DNA of 64,000 nt, taken from contig JAHBWE010000011.1 of assembly GCA_019637155.1 (NCBI GenBank), positions 186,001-250,000 on the forward strand. Direction: 5' to 3'. A program made the translations under genes and the position numbers. Under the pieces are notes generated by a model. The model was not told the origin of the DNA. It was given only the letters and a program-made list of their open reading frames with translations, and searched no databases. The stretch is from Labilithrix sp. Lineage in GTDB: Bacteria > Myxococcota_A > Polyangia > Polyangiales > Polyangiaceae. This document shows, piece by piece, positions 1 through 11,026 of this stretch (position 1 is its first letter; the number at the start of each line of letters is the position of its first letter).

Positions 1-207
1 CTCCGCTTCGTCGTCGAGGACGAAGCGCTCGCACGCGAGGCCCGGCTCCTCCTGGATCGCGCGGTAGATGCGCTGGTAGCCGAGCGAGCTCATCGCCGCC
101 GCGTACGGCGACGGATAGAGGAGCGCGACCGTGAACGGCGCCTGCTTGTCGAGCCGCCCCACCTCGGCGGCGAGCCGGGTGCGAATGCGGTCGTGGAGGC
201 GCGACAT
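1..207 (-). CDS. Radical SAM protein, N-terminal fragment cut by the window edge
   Basis: The first 69 codons read leftward and run off the window start. The ATG is at 207. The visible protein has basic helical residues at 1-25, then the stretch FTVALLYPSPYAAAMSSLGY followed by QRIYRAIQEE. This resembles the N-terminal region of the B12-binding-type radical SAM proteins, where a conserved YP..Y..GMSNLG..TIY block precedes the domain. The CxxxCxxC cluster would lie outside the window, so the enzyme class is inferred from the N-terminus only. It is divergent from the amidohydrolase gene at 333, with a 125-base gap between the two starts. Confidence 0.6.
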   Translation of the reverse strand, partial: MSRLHDRIRTRLAAEVGRLDKQAPFTVALLYPSPYAAAMSSLGYQRIYRAIQEEPGLACERFVLDDEAE

Positions 208-332
208 GCCTCTTCTTTAGGAGGCGGTGACGTTTCTGCAAGGACTTCGAGGACTTTCGGGACATTTTTCACCCGGAGGAACGGGATCCACGTGCGCTTT
301 CAGCTTCTGGCGCTAAGAAGACGCCGCCTCCC

Positions 333-2858
333 ATGCGCCTTCGCAGTCTTTGTGCCGCCGGCCCCGTCGCCGCCCTCCTCTTGTTCGTCGCCTGCAGCGA
401 TCAGGTGAACCCGTCCGGCGTGAAGGTCCCGCCCGGCGAGATCGACGGCGGCAGGCCGACGACGGAGAAGACGGAGAACCCCGACGGCACCGCGACGAAG
501 CACCTCTGCAAGGTCGCGAAGAAGGGCGACGCGCAGAAGCTCATCACCGGCACGTTGCTCCTCCCCGCCGGTCCGGCCGAAGGCGAGCTCCTGATCGACG
601 ACAAGGGCATCATCGCGTGCGCGGCGCCGGACTGCGCAGAGGCGCCGGGCTACGACGACGCGACGCGGATCGACTGCACCGAGGTCGTGATCTCGCCGGG
701 GCTCATCAACGCGCACGACCACATCTCGTTCGCGAACAACCCGCCTTTGCCGGCGAGCGAGGAGCGCTACGAGCATCGTCACGACTGGCGGAAGGGCAAG
801 CGCTCGCACACGCCGATCCCGCAGAACGCGCCGAAGTTCGAGAACGCGGTCGAGGCGGCGGAGCTCCGCTTCATCATGAGCGGCGTCACGTCGACCGCGA
901 GCGGCGGCGGCGCGGGCAGCGGCGCGGACCGCTTCCTCCGCAACATCGACTCCAACGCGAAGCAGACCGAGAGCTTGCCGATCACGCTCGCGGTCTCGGA
1001 CACGTTCCCGCTCGGCGACAGCGGCGGCGCGCTCTCGAAGACGTGCGCCGGCTTCTCGAGCAGCCGCAAGAAGGCGACCGACATCGCGTCGATGAAGGGT
1101 TACCTCCCGCACATCGCGGAGGGCATCGACGAAGAGGCGCACGCGGAGTTCACCTGCCAGAGCGACGGGGTGAACGACCTCATCCAGCGCCAGACCGCGG
1201 TCGTGCACGGCGTGGCGGTGACGCCCGAAGACGTGAAGAAGTACCGCGACGACCTCTCGATCCTCATCTGGTCGCCGCGCTCGAACGTCTCGCTCTACGG
1301 CAACACCGCGCCGATCGGGCTCTACGCGCGGCTCGGCGTGCCGATCGCGCTCGGCACCGACTGGCTCCTCTCCGGCTCGCTCAACATGGCGCGCGAGCTG
1401 AAGTGCGCGGACGACCTGAACAAGAATTACTTCGACGGCGTCCTCACCGATCGCCAGCTCTGGCAGTCGGTGACCGCGAACGCGGCCTACGCGACCGGCA
1501 CGCACGGCGTGATCGGCGAGCTCAAGGCCGGCCTCGTCGCCGACGTCGTCATCTTCGACGCGAGCCACGACGCGAAGGAGTACCGCGCGGTGATCGAGGC
1601 GGGCGTCGAGGACACGATCCTCGTCCTCCGCGGCGGCAAGACGCTCTACGGAGACAGCGAGCTCCTCTCCGAGATCGGCGACGACGACTGCGAGGCGCTC
1701 GCCGTCTGCCGGATCACGAAGCGCGCGTGCGTGAGCAAGGACACTGACGGCAAGAAGACGCTCGCCGATCTCGAGAAGGTCGGCCGCGAGCTCTACCCGC
1801 TCTTCACGTGCAAGGACGAGACGCCGAAGAACGAGCCGTCGTGCGAGCCGGTGCGCGGTCCGACCGCGACCGATCCGAACGCGTCGGTGTACGCCGGCAT
1901 CACCGCCGGCGACAAGGACGGCGACGGCGTGCCGGACGCGGACGACAACTGCCCGAGCACGTTCAACCCGATCCGTCCGATGGACGGCGGCAAGCAGGGC
2001 GACGCCGACGGCGACGGCGTCGGCGACGCGTGCGACCGGTGCCCGCTCGAGAGCGGCGAGAGCTGCACCCCGCCCGACGCCGACGACATGGACGGCGACG
2101 GCGTCCCGAACCACGCCGACAACTGCGTCGAGGATCCGAACCCCGATCAGGCCGACGGCGACGGCGACGGCAAGGGCGCCGTCTGCGACGCGTGCGACGA
2201 TCAGCCGAACCCCGGCGACATGGCGTGCACGTACACCGTGTCGATGACGCAGATCCGCAACCCGGCCGCGGTGGGCCACCCGCCGCCGGGCAAGTCGCGC
2301 GTGATCGTGAAGGGCCTCGTCGTGACGGCGGTGAAGACGAAGGGCTCGCCGATGGGCTTCCAGGTCCAGGACCCGAACGTGAACGAGTGGGGCGGCCTCT
2401 TCGCGGCGACGTTCGGCACCGCGCCGACGGTGAAGGTCGGCAACGTGGTCGACCTCGAGGGCGACTACACCGAGTTCCAGGGGACGCAGAGCCAGATCGA
2501 GAACCCGAAGGTCACGATCGTCGACGCCGCGACGTCGCTCCCGTTCGGGCCGATCACGGTCGCGCCCTCGGTCTACGTCGTGAACGCCAGCGTCGACGCC
2601 GAGAAGCTCGAGGGCATGCTCTGCCAGATCAACGGGCCGATCGCGGTCACGGTCCAGAACTCGGACGCGCCGCAAGACTTCGACGAGTTCGGGATCGGCG
2701 ATCTGAAGCTGCGCGTCGACGACTTCCTCTGGGACGAGCTCGACAACACCTTCCCGCTCGGACACGAGTTCTCGAAGGTCGTCGGCATCTGCTCCTTCTC
2801 GCACGCCAACCGCAAGATCTGGCCGCGCAGCAAGGACGACCTGCCCGACGCGCCGTAG
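333..2858 (+). CDS. Lipoprotein amidohydrolase with thrombospondin type-3 repeats
   Basis: An 841-residue secreted metal-dependent hydrolase. The N-terminus is a lipoprotein signal with the lipobox FVAC (Cys21). The amidohydrolase core is at about residues 60-460. The metal motif HDH is at 128-130 after VISPGLINA, a further metal His is at about 292 (VVHGVAV), and the catalytic Asp is at 343 (LGTDW). Residues 525-610 hold calcium-binding-type thrombospondin-3 repeats (DGDGVPDADDNC and two relatives) with paired Cys. The last 200 residues (GFQVQDPN, VKVGNVVDLEGDY) look like a beta-rich OB-fold module. The amidohydrolase substrate cannot be told from sequence. The acidic repeats probably act as a Ca-dependent spacer on the cell surface. 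It abuts the convergent gene at 2859 with no gap. Confidence 0.85.
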   Translation: MRLRSLCAAGPVAALLLFVACSDQVNPSGVKVPPGEIDGGRPTTEKTENPDGTATKHLCKVAKKGDAQKLITGTLLLPAGPAEGELLIDDKGIIACAAPDCAEAPGYDDATRIDCTEVVISPGLINAHDHISFANNPPLPASEERYEHRHDWRKGKRSHTPIPQNAPKFENAVEAAELRFIMSGVTSTASGGGAGSGADRFLRNIDSNAKQTESLPITLAVSDTFPLGDSGGALSKTCAGFSSSRKKATDIASMKGYLPHIAEGIDEEAHAEFTCQSDGVNDLIQRQTAVVHGVAVTPEDVKKYRDDLSILIWSPRSNVSLYGNTAPIGLYARLGVPIALGTDWLLSGSLNMARELKCADDLNKNYFDGVLTDRQLWQSVTANAAYATGTHGVIGELKAGLVADVVIFDASHDAKEYRAVIEAGVEDTILVLRGGKTLYGDSELLSEIGDDDCEALAVCRITKRACVSKDTDGKKTLADLEKVGRELYPLFTCKDETPKNEPSCEPVRGPTATDPNASVYAGITAGDKDGDGVPDADDNCPSTFNPIRPMDGGKQGDADGDGVGDACDRCPLESGESCTPPDADDMDGDGVPNHADNCVEDPNPDQADGDGDGKGAVCDACDDQPNPGDMACTYTVSMTQIRNPAAVGHPPPGKSRVIVKGLVVTAVKTKGSPMGFQVQDPNVNEWGGLFAATFGTAPTVKVGNVVDLEGDYTEFQGTQSQIENPKVTIVDAATSLPFGPITVAPSVYVVNASVDAEKLEGMLCQINGPIAVTVQNSDAPQDFDEFGIGDLKLRVDDFLWDELDNTFPLGHEFSKVVGICSFSHANRKIWPRSKDDLPDAP

Positions 2859-4301
2859 TCACTCCGCGAGGCGATAGAGCGCGCCGCCGCGCTGGCCGCC
2901 GGCGTAGAGGACGTCGTCGAGGACCGCGAGCGGCGCGACACAGAAGAAGTCCGTCACCTCGAACGGTGACTTGGACTTCTTGTCCGCGCGCGTGCCCACG
3001 TCCGGGTTGGAGGGGTCGACGAGCGCGATCTCCGTCGTCGTGCCGTCCTCTTCGAGACGATGGAGGCCGTTGGTGGTGAGGATCACGACGGCGTCGCGGA
3101 AGCGCGTGACGTCGGTGGGCACGCCGGCCTCGGGCGGGATCGGGAGTCGCGACCACGTGTCGCCGTCGGTCGTGACGAAGAGGCCGATGCCCTCCGTCTT
3201 GGTCCACGCGAGCCAGTAGAGCCGATGCGGCTTCGCGCGCGTGTCGACCCACCACCGCAAGGTCCCCGCCGCGCCGGTGCGCGTGACGCGGATCGGATGC
3301 GCGTCCTCGTGCCGGATCGCGCTCGTGCCGTCAGGTGTAAAATACATGAAGTCGTTCGGCTCGCGGCCGTTGTAGTCCTGGATGCCGGCGTAGAGGCGGT
3401 CCTTGAACCGGACCATGTACGTGAGGCGCCAGACGCCGTCCTTGTACGGGAACGGGTAGTCGGTCTCGTAGATCCAGCGCGCGCCGTCGGGGCTCGCGCG
3501 GTGGAGGGCGCCGGGCGAGTCGCCGCGCCAGGCTTGTTGCTTCGGCGGGACCGAGCCGGTCGACGCCCAGTACGAGCCGCGGAACTTGATCGTGTCGAGG
3601 ACGTGGTACGCGCGAGGGAGGACGCCCGCGCCGGCGCGCGCGCCGCCGTCGGGCGAGAGGTCCGGCGCCGCGGGCGGACGGAAGTGCGGGGCGCGCGCCT
3701 TCGCGAACGTGCCCTTGTCGTCGGAGACGAACACATAGCCCTCGGTCCCGTGATCGACCAGGCCGAGGCCGCCGTAGGGCGGGTCGGCGTCGGGGACGAA
3801 GAGGCGGCCGTCGATCGCGTGCACGCGCACGAAGCCCTGCCCCGCGCCGCCGCCTTTCACCGGCTCGCCGGGTCGGTTCCAGTCGAAGGCGACGGAGAAC
3901 GGGCGCTCGGCGCCGGGGCGGTAGCGCGTGATCGTGGCGCCGTCGGTCCCGAGCGGCTGGTTGGCGTGGGCGGCGTAGAGGGCGCCGTGCAACGGGGTGA
4001 GATCGCAGATGCGGGTGAGCGCGAGCGGCGGCGTGCCCACCTTCTCCCAGCGCCCGGAGGTGGGGGCGGTCCCGGTGCCGGGGTCTTCCGGATCGTCGTC
4101 GCCGTCGGGATCGAGCTGCGCGACCTCGGGGGGTCCGGCGTCGGCGATCGCGCCGGCGTCGTCGTCGGGTGCGACGCCGGAGGTCGCCTGCTTGGTGGTG
4201 GGGCCGGCGTCGTCGGAGCTGGACGTCGGCGTCGCGGCAACGCGCGTGCAGCCGGTGACACAGATGAGGAGGGCGAATGCGCGGCGGAGCAAGAGCGACA
4301 T
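2859..4301 (-). CDS. Hypothetical lipoprotein, probable beta-propeller
   Basis: 480 residues starting at the ATG at 4301, which follows a GAAGGG ribosome site directly. An upstream extension to 4475 is open but starts without support and would bury the signal peptide. The signal peptide ends in the lipobox VTGC, followed by a low-complexity linker rich in Asp, Ala and Ser (to about residue 95). The rest is made of repeated short strands with W, Y and G (for example GALYAAHA, RLFVPDAD, DRLYAGIQ, DVLYAGGQ) spaced like propeller blades. Such proteins are common myxobacterial surface lipoproteins of unknown role. It is tail to tail with the amidohydrolase. No catalytic motif was recognised. Confidence 0.75.
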   Translation of the reverse strand: MSLLLRRAFALLICVTGCTRVAATPTSSSDDAGPTTKQATSGVAPDDDAGAIADAGPPEVAQLDPDGDDDPEDPGTGTAPTSGRWEKVGTPPLALTRICDLTPLHGALYAAHANQPLGTDGATITRYRPGAERPFSVAFDWNRPGEPVKGGGAGQGFVRVHAIDGRLFVPDADPPYGGLGLVDHGTEGYVFVSDDKGTFAKARAPHFRPPAAPDLSPDGGARAGAGVLPRAYHVLDTIKFRGSYWASTGSVPPKQQAWRGDSPGALHRASPDGARWIYETDYPFPYKDGVWRLTYMVRFKDRLYAGIQDYNGREPNDFMYFTPDGTSAIRHEDAHPIRVTRTGAAGTLRWWVDTRAKPHRLYWLAWTKTEGIGLFVTTDGDTWSRLPIPPEAGVPTDVTRFRDAVVILTTNGLHRLEEDGTTTEIALVDPSNPDVGTRADKKSKSPFEVTDFFCVAPLAVLDDVLYAGGQRGGALYRLAE

Positions 4302-4452
4302 CCCTTCGTACGGCTCGCCGAGATCGTGACACACGGGGCGCGCGGGGGTTCCCAGGTGGTGAGCCGCGACACCCTGCCGGCGCCCCCACATTGAGCTCCA
4401 GCACGGCCTCGCTTTTTCCGTTCGGAGCCTCATGCTAAGGGTCTCGGTTGCG

Positions 4453-4547
4453 GTCAGGGGCTTCGCCCCCGGCACCCCCAGCCCCAGACACGGCCCGGCG
4501 AAGACGCCGGGGCGCTTCGCGCCCGCTGGGGCGGCCGCTTCTGGGGC
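4453..4547 (+). repeat. Dispersed three-hairpin element, copy A
   Basis: A 95-base palindromic element in the spacer before the HD-domain gene. It matches the reverse complement of 8646-8742 nearly base for base in its outer parts. It folds as three consecutive hairpins: GGGGC-TTC-GCCCC, then CCCGGCG-AAGA-CGCCGGG, then GGGCGC-TTC-GCGCCC, ending in GGCCGCTTCTGGGGC. The middle stem differs completely in sequence from that of copy B yet pairs perfectly in both, which points to selection on structure. No transposase is nearby. It would be transcribed into the 5' leader of the HD gene. Confidence 0.8.
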
Positions 4548-4565
4548 TTGTTAAGGCGTTTGCTC

Positions 4566-5510
4566 ATGTCTCAGATCGTCGTCCCCGTCACCACCCATGG
4601 AGTCGACCGCGTCATGGACGCGATCGAGCTTGCTGCCGTCTCTGCCGAGAAGGGGAAGCTGCTGCAGATGCTGCAGGCGCTGCCGGCGGACGACGTACGG
4701 GCGGCGCTCGCGGCGCATCCGAAGGAGCTGCGGGCGAAGCTCGATCGGCTCGTCATGGGCGAAGACCCCGAGGTCGGGTTCGACGCGCTGCTCGACGCGG
4801 GCGTGCTCGCGGTGGTGTTCCCCGAGGTCCACGCGATGGTCGGGTTCGGCGACGGCGAGTGGCGGCACAAGGACGTCTGGAAGCACACCAAGCAGGTCGT
4901 GCGTCAGGCGGTGCCGCGCCTCGAGGTGCGGTGGGCCTCGCTCTTCCACGACATCGGGAAGGTGAAGACGCGCAGCATCGATCCGCAGGGCAAGGTGCAC
5001 TTCCTCGGTCACGCCGAGGTCGGGACGCGCATGTTCGACAAGCTCGAGCGGCGCCTCGGCATGTTCTCGCCCGAGCCCGCGCTCCGCGACACCGTGCGCT
5101 TCCTCGTGCTCCACCACCTCCGCGCGAACCAGTACGAGCCGGGCTGGACCGACAGCGCGGTGCGCCGGTTCGCGCGCGAGCTCGGCGCGCACCTCGACGA
5201 TCTGCTCTGCCTCGCGCGCGCGGACATCACGACCAAGCGGCCGGAGAAGAAGCGCAAGGGGCTCCAGCAGATCGACGAGCTCGCCGCGCGCATCACCCAG
5301 CTCGCGGCGGAGGACGCGAAGCTGCCGCCGCTCCCCACCGGCGTCGGCGACGCGGTGATGAAGGCGTTCGGCATCCCGCCGTCGCGCAAGATCGGCGAGA
5401 TCAAGAAGCTGCTCGAAGAGATGATCGCGAAGAACGAGATCGAGGAGCGCCAGCCCTCGGAGTACTACGTCGAGCTCATCGCGAAGGACAAGGCGCGCTT
5501 CGGCATCTGA
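4566..5510 (+). CDS. HD-domain protein related to the C-terminal part of CCA-adding enzymes
   Basis: 314 residues from the ATG at 4566; a TTG at 4548 would add six residues. The metal-dependent HD phosphohydrolase core has HKDVWKHT (His101 to His106), then the HD pair at 128-129 in LFHDIGKVKT, and the later LGHAEVG and VLHHLRANQ motifs. This order is that of the HD domain found behind the nucleotidyltransferase head in bacterial CCA-adding enzymes, but the head domain is missing here. It probably hydrolyses a phosphoester (2',3'-cyclic phosphate or nucleotide). The leader contains the three-hairpin repeat at 4453-4547. It is convergent with the kinase gene at 5525. Confidence 0.8.
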   Translation: MSQIVVPVTTHGVDRVMDAIELAAVSAEKGKLLQMLQALPADDVRAALAAHPKELRAKLDRLVMGEDPEVGFDALLDAGVLAVVFPEVHAMVGFGDGEWRHKDVWKHTKQVVRQAVPRLEVRWASLFHDIGKVKTRSIDPQGKVHFLGHAEVGTRMFDKLERRLGMFSPEPALRDTVRFLVLHHLRANQYEPGWTDSAVRRFARELGAHLDDLLCLARADITTKRPEKKRKGLQQIDELAARITQLAAEDAKLPPLPTGVGDAVMKAFGIPPSRKIGEIKKLLEEMIAKNEIEERQPSEYYVELIAKDKARFGI

Positions 5511-5524
5511 AGCGCGCCGCGCGC

Positions 5525-7636
<2,112 letters not shown>

Positions 7637-7704
7637 CGAGGAAATTCATAAGGAGAACGAGAGACCCGGAACCTAGCATGGCCGCCGCCGCGGCGCGCTA
7701 GCTA

Positions 7705-8274
7705 CTAGAGGTCGAGCATGACTCCGACGGAGAGGCCGAGCGCGAGGCGATCGATCGTATTTCCACCGGCGTAGGCGCTGCCCCAGTGCGCGAAGCCGAC
7801 CTTGCCGCCGAGCTCGGCGAAGAGCTCCCACGGCTTCCGAAGCTTGTAAGATGCACCGAATCCGAACGGGACCTCGAAGAAGCCCCCGCCGCGGCGCCCC
7901 TGGCCCATCCCGGCGTAGCCGAAGCCGGTGAAGATCCAGCCGCGCGTCCCGCGCGGGAAGAACGGGATGATGCCCTTCAGGTGGAGGCCGCCGTCGCCGA
8001 AGAAGCGCGTGCGCGCGCCGGCTTGCGGGGAGACGTCGCCGCCGAGGTACGCGCCGACGTGCACGAGCGGGAGGAGCGCGACGTGCGAAGCGAGCTGCGC
8101 GGAGGGACCGAGGAGCGTGTCCTTCACGCCGGCGGGGCGGCGCGTGAGGAACCGCTTCGTCGCGCCGGCCTCGAGCGAGGCGTCCCAGTGCACCTGCGCC
8201 GATGCTCTCCCCGCGGCGAGGAGCGGGACGAGGAGCACGCCCAAGAGCACGAGCAGGCGGGCGAAACCTCTCAT
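7705..8274 (-). CDS. Small outer-membrane beta-barrel protein
   Basis: 189 residues. A classical signal peptide ends at AGRASA|Q (residue 26-27). The mature part is a run of alternating amphipathic strands with Gly and aromatic girdles (VHVGAYLGGDVSP, GWIFTGFGYAGMG, ELFAELGGKVGFAHWG) and ends in the hydrophobic terminal residues VGVMLDL. The length suits an eight-strand barrel of the OmpA/OmpX kind. Function unknown. Divergent from the small lipoprotein gene at 8344, 69 bases away. Confidence 0.7.
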   Translation of the reverse strand: MRGFARLLVLLGVLLVPLLAAGRASAQVHWDASLEAGATKRFLTRRPAGVKDTLLGPSAQLASHVALLPLVHVGAYLGGDVSPQAGARTRFFGDGGLHLKGIIPFFPRGTRGWIFTGFGYAGMGQGRRGGGFFEVPFGFGASYKLRKPWELFAELGGKVGFAHWGSAYAGGNTIDRLALGLSVGVMLDL

Positions 8275-8343
8275 CTCCGCGGCTGTTTAGACCAAAGAAC
8301 GGTAGCCAACCATGGATCTTTCGGAGTAAACCCCGCGCTCGCG

Positions 8344-8763
8344 ATGCCGCGCCGCACCTTGGCCGTCGTTCTCTTTGCGGTCCTCGCGATCGCGGCGTGC
8401 ATCGACGTCCCCGACAGCATGCGCGCCCAATTCGCGCCCCCCGGCCCGAACGATCGCTCGAACTACCGCCCCGGCACCCACGGCTCGGCCCTCCCCCTCG
8501 CCGACCCTCCCCCGCCCCCCGACGCCGACGCCGACGCAGCACCACCAGACGCAGCCCCACCGGACGCAGAACCGCCCGACGCCGCAGACCCCACGCCCCC
8601 CGACGCCGCCGAACCCCTACAGTCCACCCTCGACCTCGACAAGGGGCCCCAGAAGCGGCCGCGAATGCGGGCGCGCAGCGCCCCTCGCGCAAAGCGCGAG
8701 GGCCGTGTCTGGGGTGGGGGTGTCGGGGGCGAAGCCCCTGACGTTGAGAGCCCTTTGGTATGA
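8344..8763 (+). CDS. Small Pro/Asp/Ala-rich lipoprotein with a repeat-encoded tail
   Basis: 139 residues. The signal peptide ends in the lipobox AIAAC. The mature protein is low complexity: PPDAAPPDAEPPDA-type units at about residues 55-95. The last 38 residues (RARSAPRAKREGRVWGGG and on) are encoded inside the dispersed element at 8646-8742, so the natural C-terminus may have been replaced when that element arrived. The stop TGA overlaps the ATG of the next gene (ATGA at 8760), so the reading frame through the repeat may be kept by translational coupling. No function recognised. Confidence 0.55.
   Translation: MPRRTLAVVLFAVLAIAACIDVPDSMRAQFAPPGPNDRSNYRPGTHGSALPLADPPPPPDADADAAPPDAAPPDAEPPDAADPTPPDAAEPLQSTLDLDKGPQKRPRMRARSAPRAKREGRVWGGGVGGEAPDVESPLV
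8646..8742 (-). repeat. Dispersed three-hairpin element, copy B
   Basis: The inverted partner of 4453-4547. Read on the minus strand it has the same outer blocks (GTCAGGGGCTTCGCCCCC, CCCCAGACACGGCCC, GGCCGCTTCTGGGGC). Its middle hairpin is CCCTCGCGC-TTT-GCGCGAGGG, compensated relative to copy A, and the third is GGGCGC-TGC-GCGCCC. It lies inside the coding frame of the lipoprotein at 8344. Confidence 0.8.
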
Positions 8764-9761
8764 GGCCGCTAGCCCTCGCCGCCTTCGCCGTCCTGACAGT
8801 CGCCAGCTGCGCGACTCGGCAGCTGCCGCCGGTGGTGGTGCTCGACAAGAAGGTCGATCCCGCGCGACCGGCGACCTACAACGGCCTCGCGCTGCGCTCG
8901 GGGCAGCTCGTCCTCACGGAATCGCCTGATTCCACGAGCTTCGTGTTCCCGCTGCTGGTGAAGAAGTACTACCCGTTCACGCACGTCGCGATCCTCAGCG
9001 TCGAGAACGGCGAGCCCTGGGTCTACGACGTGACGGGGGAGGTGAAGACCTTCCCGATCCGCTCGCGGATCATGGACAACGTGAAGGGCAAGATGTACCG
9101 GCGCCCGCTGTTCGAGTACATCGCGCCGAACCTCTACGCGGAGATCTTCGATCCGCCGCCCGGCGCCGACGGCGACAAGATCGCGGCGTGGGCGCGCAAG
9201 AAATTCGAAGAAGGCGTCGAATTCGACAATTATTTCGACAGCAAGGAGCACTCGAAGCTGTTCTGCTCCGAGATGGCGATGCTCGCGATCGCGGACGCGG
9301 GCGGGCCCGTCATCGACGTCGAGGCGTCGAACCCGAACGCCTCGATCGTCGAGGGGATGAAGTGGCTCGGCGTGCCGCCGGGCGAGGCGCTGCCGGTGTA
9401 CCGCTTCGCCGATCCTTCGCGGTACGTCGCCGCGCTCGGCCAGTTCACGAACCGGACGCAGGCGTACTCGTACTTCGAGGGCAAACACGAGGTCCACCGC
9501 CGCTTCACCGCCGATCAGCGGATGGGGTTCGTGTTCACGCTCGACAGCTACGGTCGCATCGGGGTGAGGCCGGAGATCAGCACCTTCGTCGCGCGCTGCG
9601 CCCATATGTACGACGCGGATCCTCACCCGCCGGAGCCGTTCGATCCGCGCATCGAGAAGGACTGCCGGAAGATCGCGGACGAGATGTTCGGGCCGTTCCC
9701 GGATCCGACGCCGCTCCCCAGCACACCGACGCCGCCGACGCCGCCGGTCGCCACGCCATGA
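8760..9761 (+). CDS. YiiX-like permuted papain-fold lipoprotein
   Basis: 333 residues. The lipoprotein signal ends in VASC (Cys17). The domain at about 45-230 has the layout of the permuted NlpC/P60-papain family (YaeF/YiiX): LRSGQLVL, the catalytic His at 75 in FTHVAILSVENG, and the catalytic Cys at 169 in KLFCSEM. In this order (His before Cys) it matches YiiX-type amidases or thioesterases acting on cell-wall peptides or lipids. The last 25 residues are Pro/Thr-rich. The ATG overlaps the previous stop and its own stop overlaps the next ATG (ATGA), so 8344-10492 is one translationally coupled operon. Confidence 0.8.
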   Translation: MRPLALAAFAVLTVASCATRQLPPVVVLDKKVDPARPATYNGLALRSGQLVLTESPDSTSFVFPLLVKKYYPFTHVAILSVENGEPWVYDVTGEVKTFPIRSRIMDNVKGKMYRRPLFEYIAPNLYAEIFDPPPGADGDKIAAWARKKFEEGVEFDNYFDSKEHSKLFCSEMAMLAIADAGGPVIDVEASNPNASIVEGMKWLGVPPGEALPVYRFADPSRYVAALGQFTNRTQAYSYFEGKHEVHRRFTADQRMGFVFTLDSYGRIGVRPEISTFVARCAHMYDADPHPPEPFDPRIEKDCRKIADEMFGPFPDPTPLPSTPTPPTPPVATP

Positions 9762-10492
9762 CCGGAAGTCTGCGTCATCTTGCATCCTTTGCGTGTGCGG
9801 CCGGCGCGCTCTTCGCCGCGCGCGAGGCGTCGGCGCAGGGGCTCGTTGGGCCCTCGACGAGCGGCCCGTCGTCGGGTCGGCCCGACGTCACGAGCTCGCC
9901 CGAGACCGACGGCCCGGCGAAGCAGGCCACAAACTCGGTGAAGCTCTTCGATCAGTACCGGTCGATCGTTTCGTATCAGCTCGACATCGGGCCGATCTGG
10001 TCGCGTCGCGCGACCGGGACGACGCCGATCACGGATCGCCGCAACTTCGAGCACGGCGCCCCGCTCGCGAGCGAGATCGGGCTCGGCACCAGCTACACGA
10101 CGAATTCGTTCAAAGGGCCCTTTTACATCGCCGCGACGTCGCGGACCTCGCTCCGCATCCTCGACGCCAAGTCCTTCTCCTGGTCGCTCTTCGAGGAGAA
10201 GCTCGGCGGCGGCATCCACGTCGGACCCATCGATTTCGAAGCGAAATTCCGGGTTCAGTTCCTGTCGGTCGACATCATGCACGCGCAACCGAGCGTCCAA
10301 ATGCTCTCGCCCGGCGTCGAGGCCGGCTTCGGCGTGCGCCTCGGAAGAATTCGGCTGGACATCAAAGGACACTCCGAATACTTGTGGCGATGGTTCGGGC
10401 CGGACTATTACGTCCGGGGGGTCACCATCGGGCTTCGGCTCGATGCCACCCGACCCAAGAATCCTTTCCCAGGGGCACCTCCTGCCCAGTAG
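9758..10492 (+). CDS. Secreted or outer-membrane beta-strand protein
   Basis: 244 residues with a signal peptide ending at REASA|Q (residue 26-27). After a Ser/Pro-rich stretch, strands rich in aromatic residues and Gly (YQLDIGPIWS, FYIAATSRTS, LGGGIHVGPIDFEAKFRV, GVEAGFGVRLGRIRLDI) suggest an outer-membrane barrel or a periplasmic beta protein. Coupled by ATGA overlap to the YiiX-like gene, so the two probably act together in the envelope. No specific family recognised. Confidence 0.65.
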   Translation: MTGSLRHLASFACAAGALFAAREASAQGLVGPSTSGPSSGRPDVTSSPETDGPAKQATNSVKLFDQYRSIVSYQLDIGPIWSRRATGTTPITDRRNFEHGAPLASEIGLGTSYTTNSFKGPFYIAATSRTSLRILDAKSFSWSLFEEKLGGGIHVGPIDFEAKFRVQFLSVDIMHAQPSVQMLSPGVEAGFGVRLGRIRLDIKGHSEYLWRWFGPDYYVRGVTIGLRLDATRPKNPFPGAPPAQ

Positions 10493-10679
10493 CCGCGCTG
10501 TGCCTTACCGCCAGCCCTGCTGTCGCATTCGGAGGTTGATCTTGGGGAAGGTCGTCGTGTATTCAGGCCGCTCCTCGAGGGCTACCTCGAATTATCGACG
10601 TCCGCGCGGGCGGTTTGACGCTGCGGAAAACGACAAAGACTCAATCCTGCAGTACCAAACACCCTCCTGGGAGGCTCAG

Positions 10680-11021
10680 ATGTCGACGAAGAACTTGCTC
10701 AAGATTGCGACTGGTGGAGTGATGAGTGTCATCCTCATGGGTTGCGGCTTCCTCGGGGGATACCCGACGGGCTCGCTCTACACCGGCACGCAGGTGCCGC
10801 ACGGCATCAACCGCAACGAGACGTCGGGCCCCGGCAAGACGGGCGACAAGAAGGGTGAGGCCTGCGCGACGGGCATCCTCGGTCTCGCGGCGTTCGGCGA
10901 CGCGTCGCTCGACGCGGCCAAGAAGGCTGGCGGCGTCACCGAGCTCCACTCGGTCGAGTTCCACGGCACCAACATCCTCGGCATCTACACCCAGGGCTGC
11001 ACGGAAGTGCACGGTAAGTGA
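10680..11021 (+). CDS. TRL-like lipoprotein, copy 1
   Basis: 113 residues with lipobox LMGC. The mature part matches the TRL-like family (tRNA-associated-locus lipoproteins): SLYTGTQVPH, then GDKKGEACATGILGLAAFGD, then ASLDAAKKAGG and NILGIYTQGC. The family is small, secreted and of unknown function. A strong Shine-Dalgarno site GGGAGG sits five bases before the ATG. A TTGACG hexamer at 10615 is a possible -35, but I see no good -10. The next gene is a paralogue of the same length, so this is a tandem duplication. Confidence 0.85.
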   Translation: MSTKNLLKIATGGVMSVILMGCGFLGGYPTGSLYTGTQVPHGINRNETSGPGKTGDKKGEACATGILGLAAFGDASLDAAKKAGGVTELHSVEFHGTNILGIYTQGCTEVHGK

Positions 11022-11026
11022 GCGCC

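Noticed and set aside
300..2804. 834-residue open frame on the minus strand over the amidohydrolase gene
   Set aside because: Arg/Val/Asp-rich shadow of a GC-rich gene with no domain; the plus-strand gene has a signal peptide and catalytic motifs.
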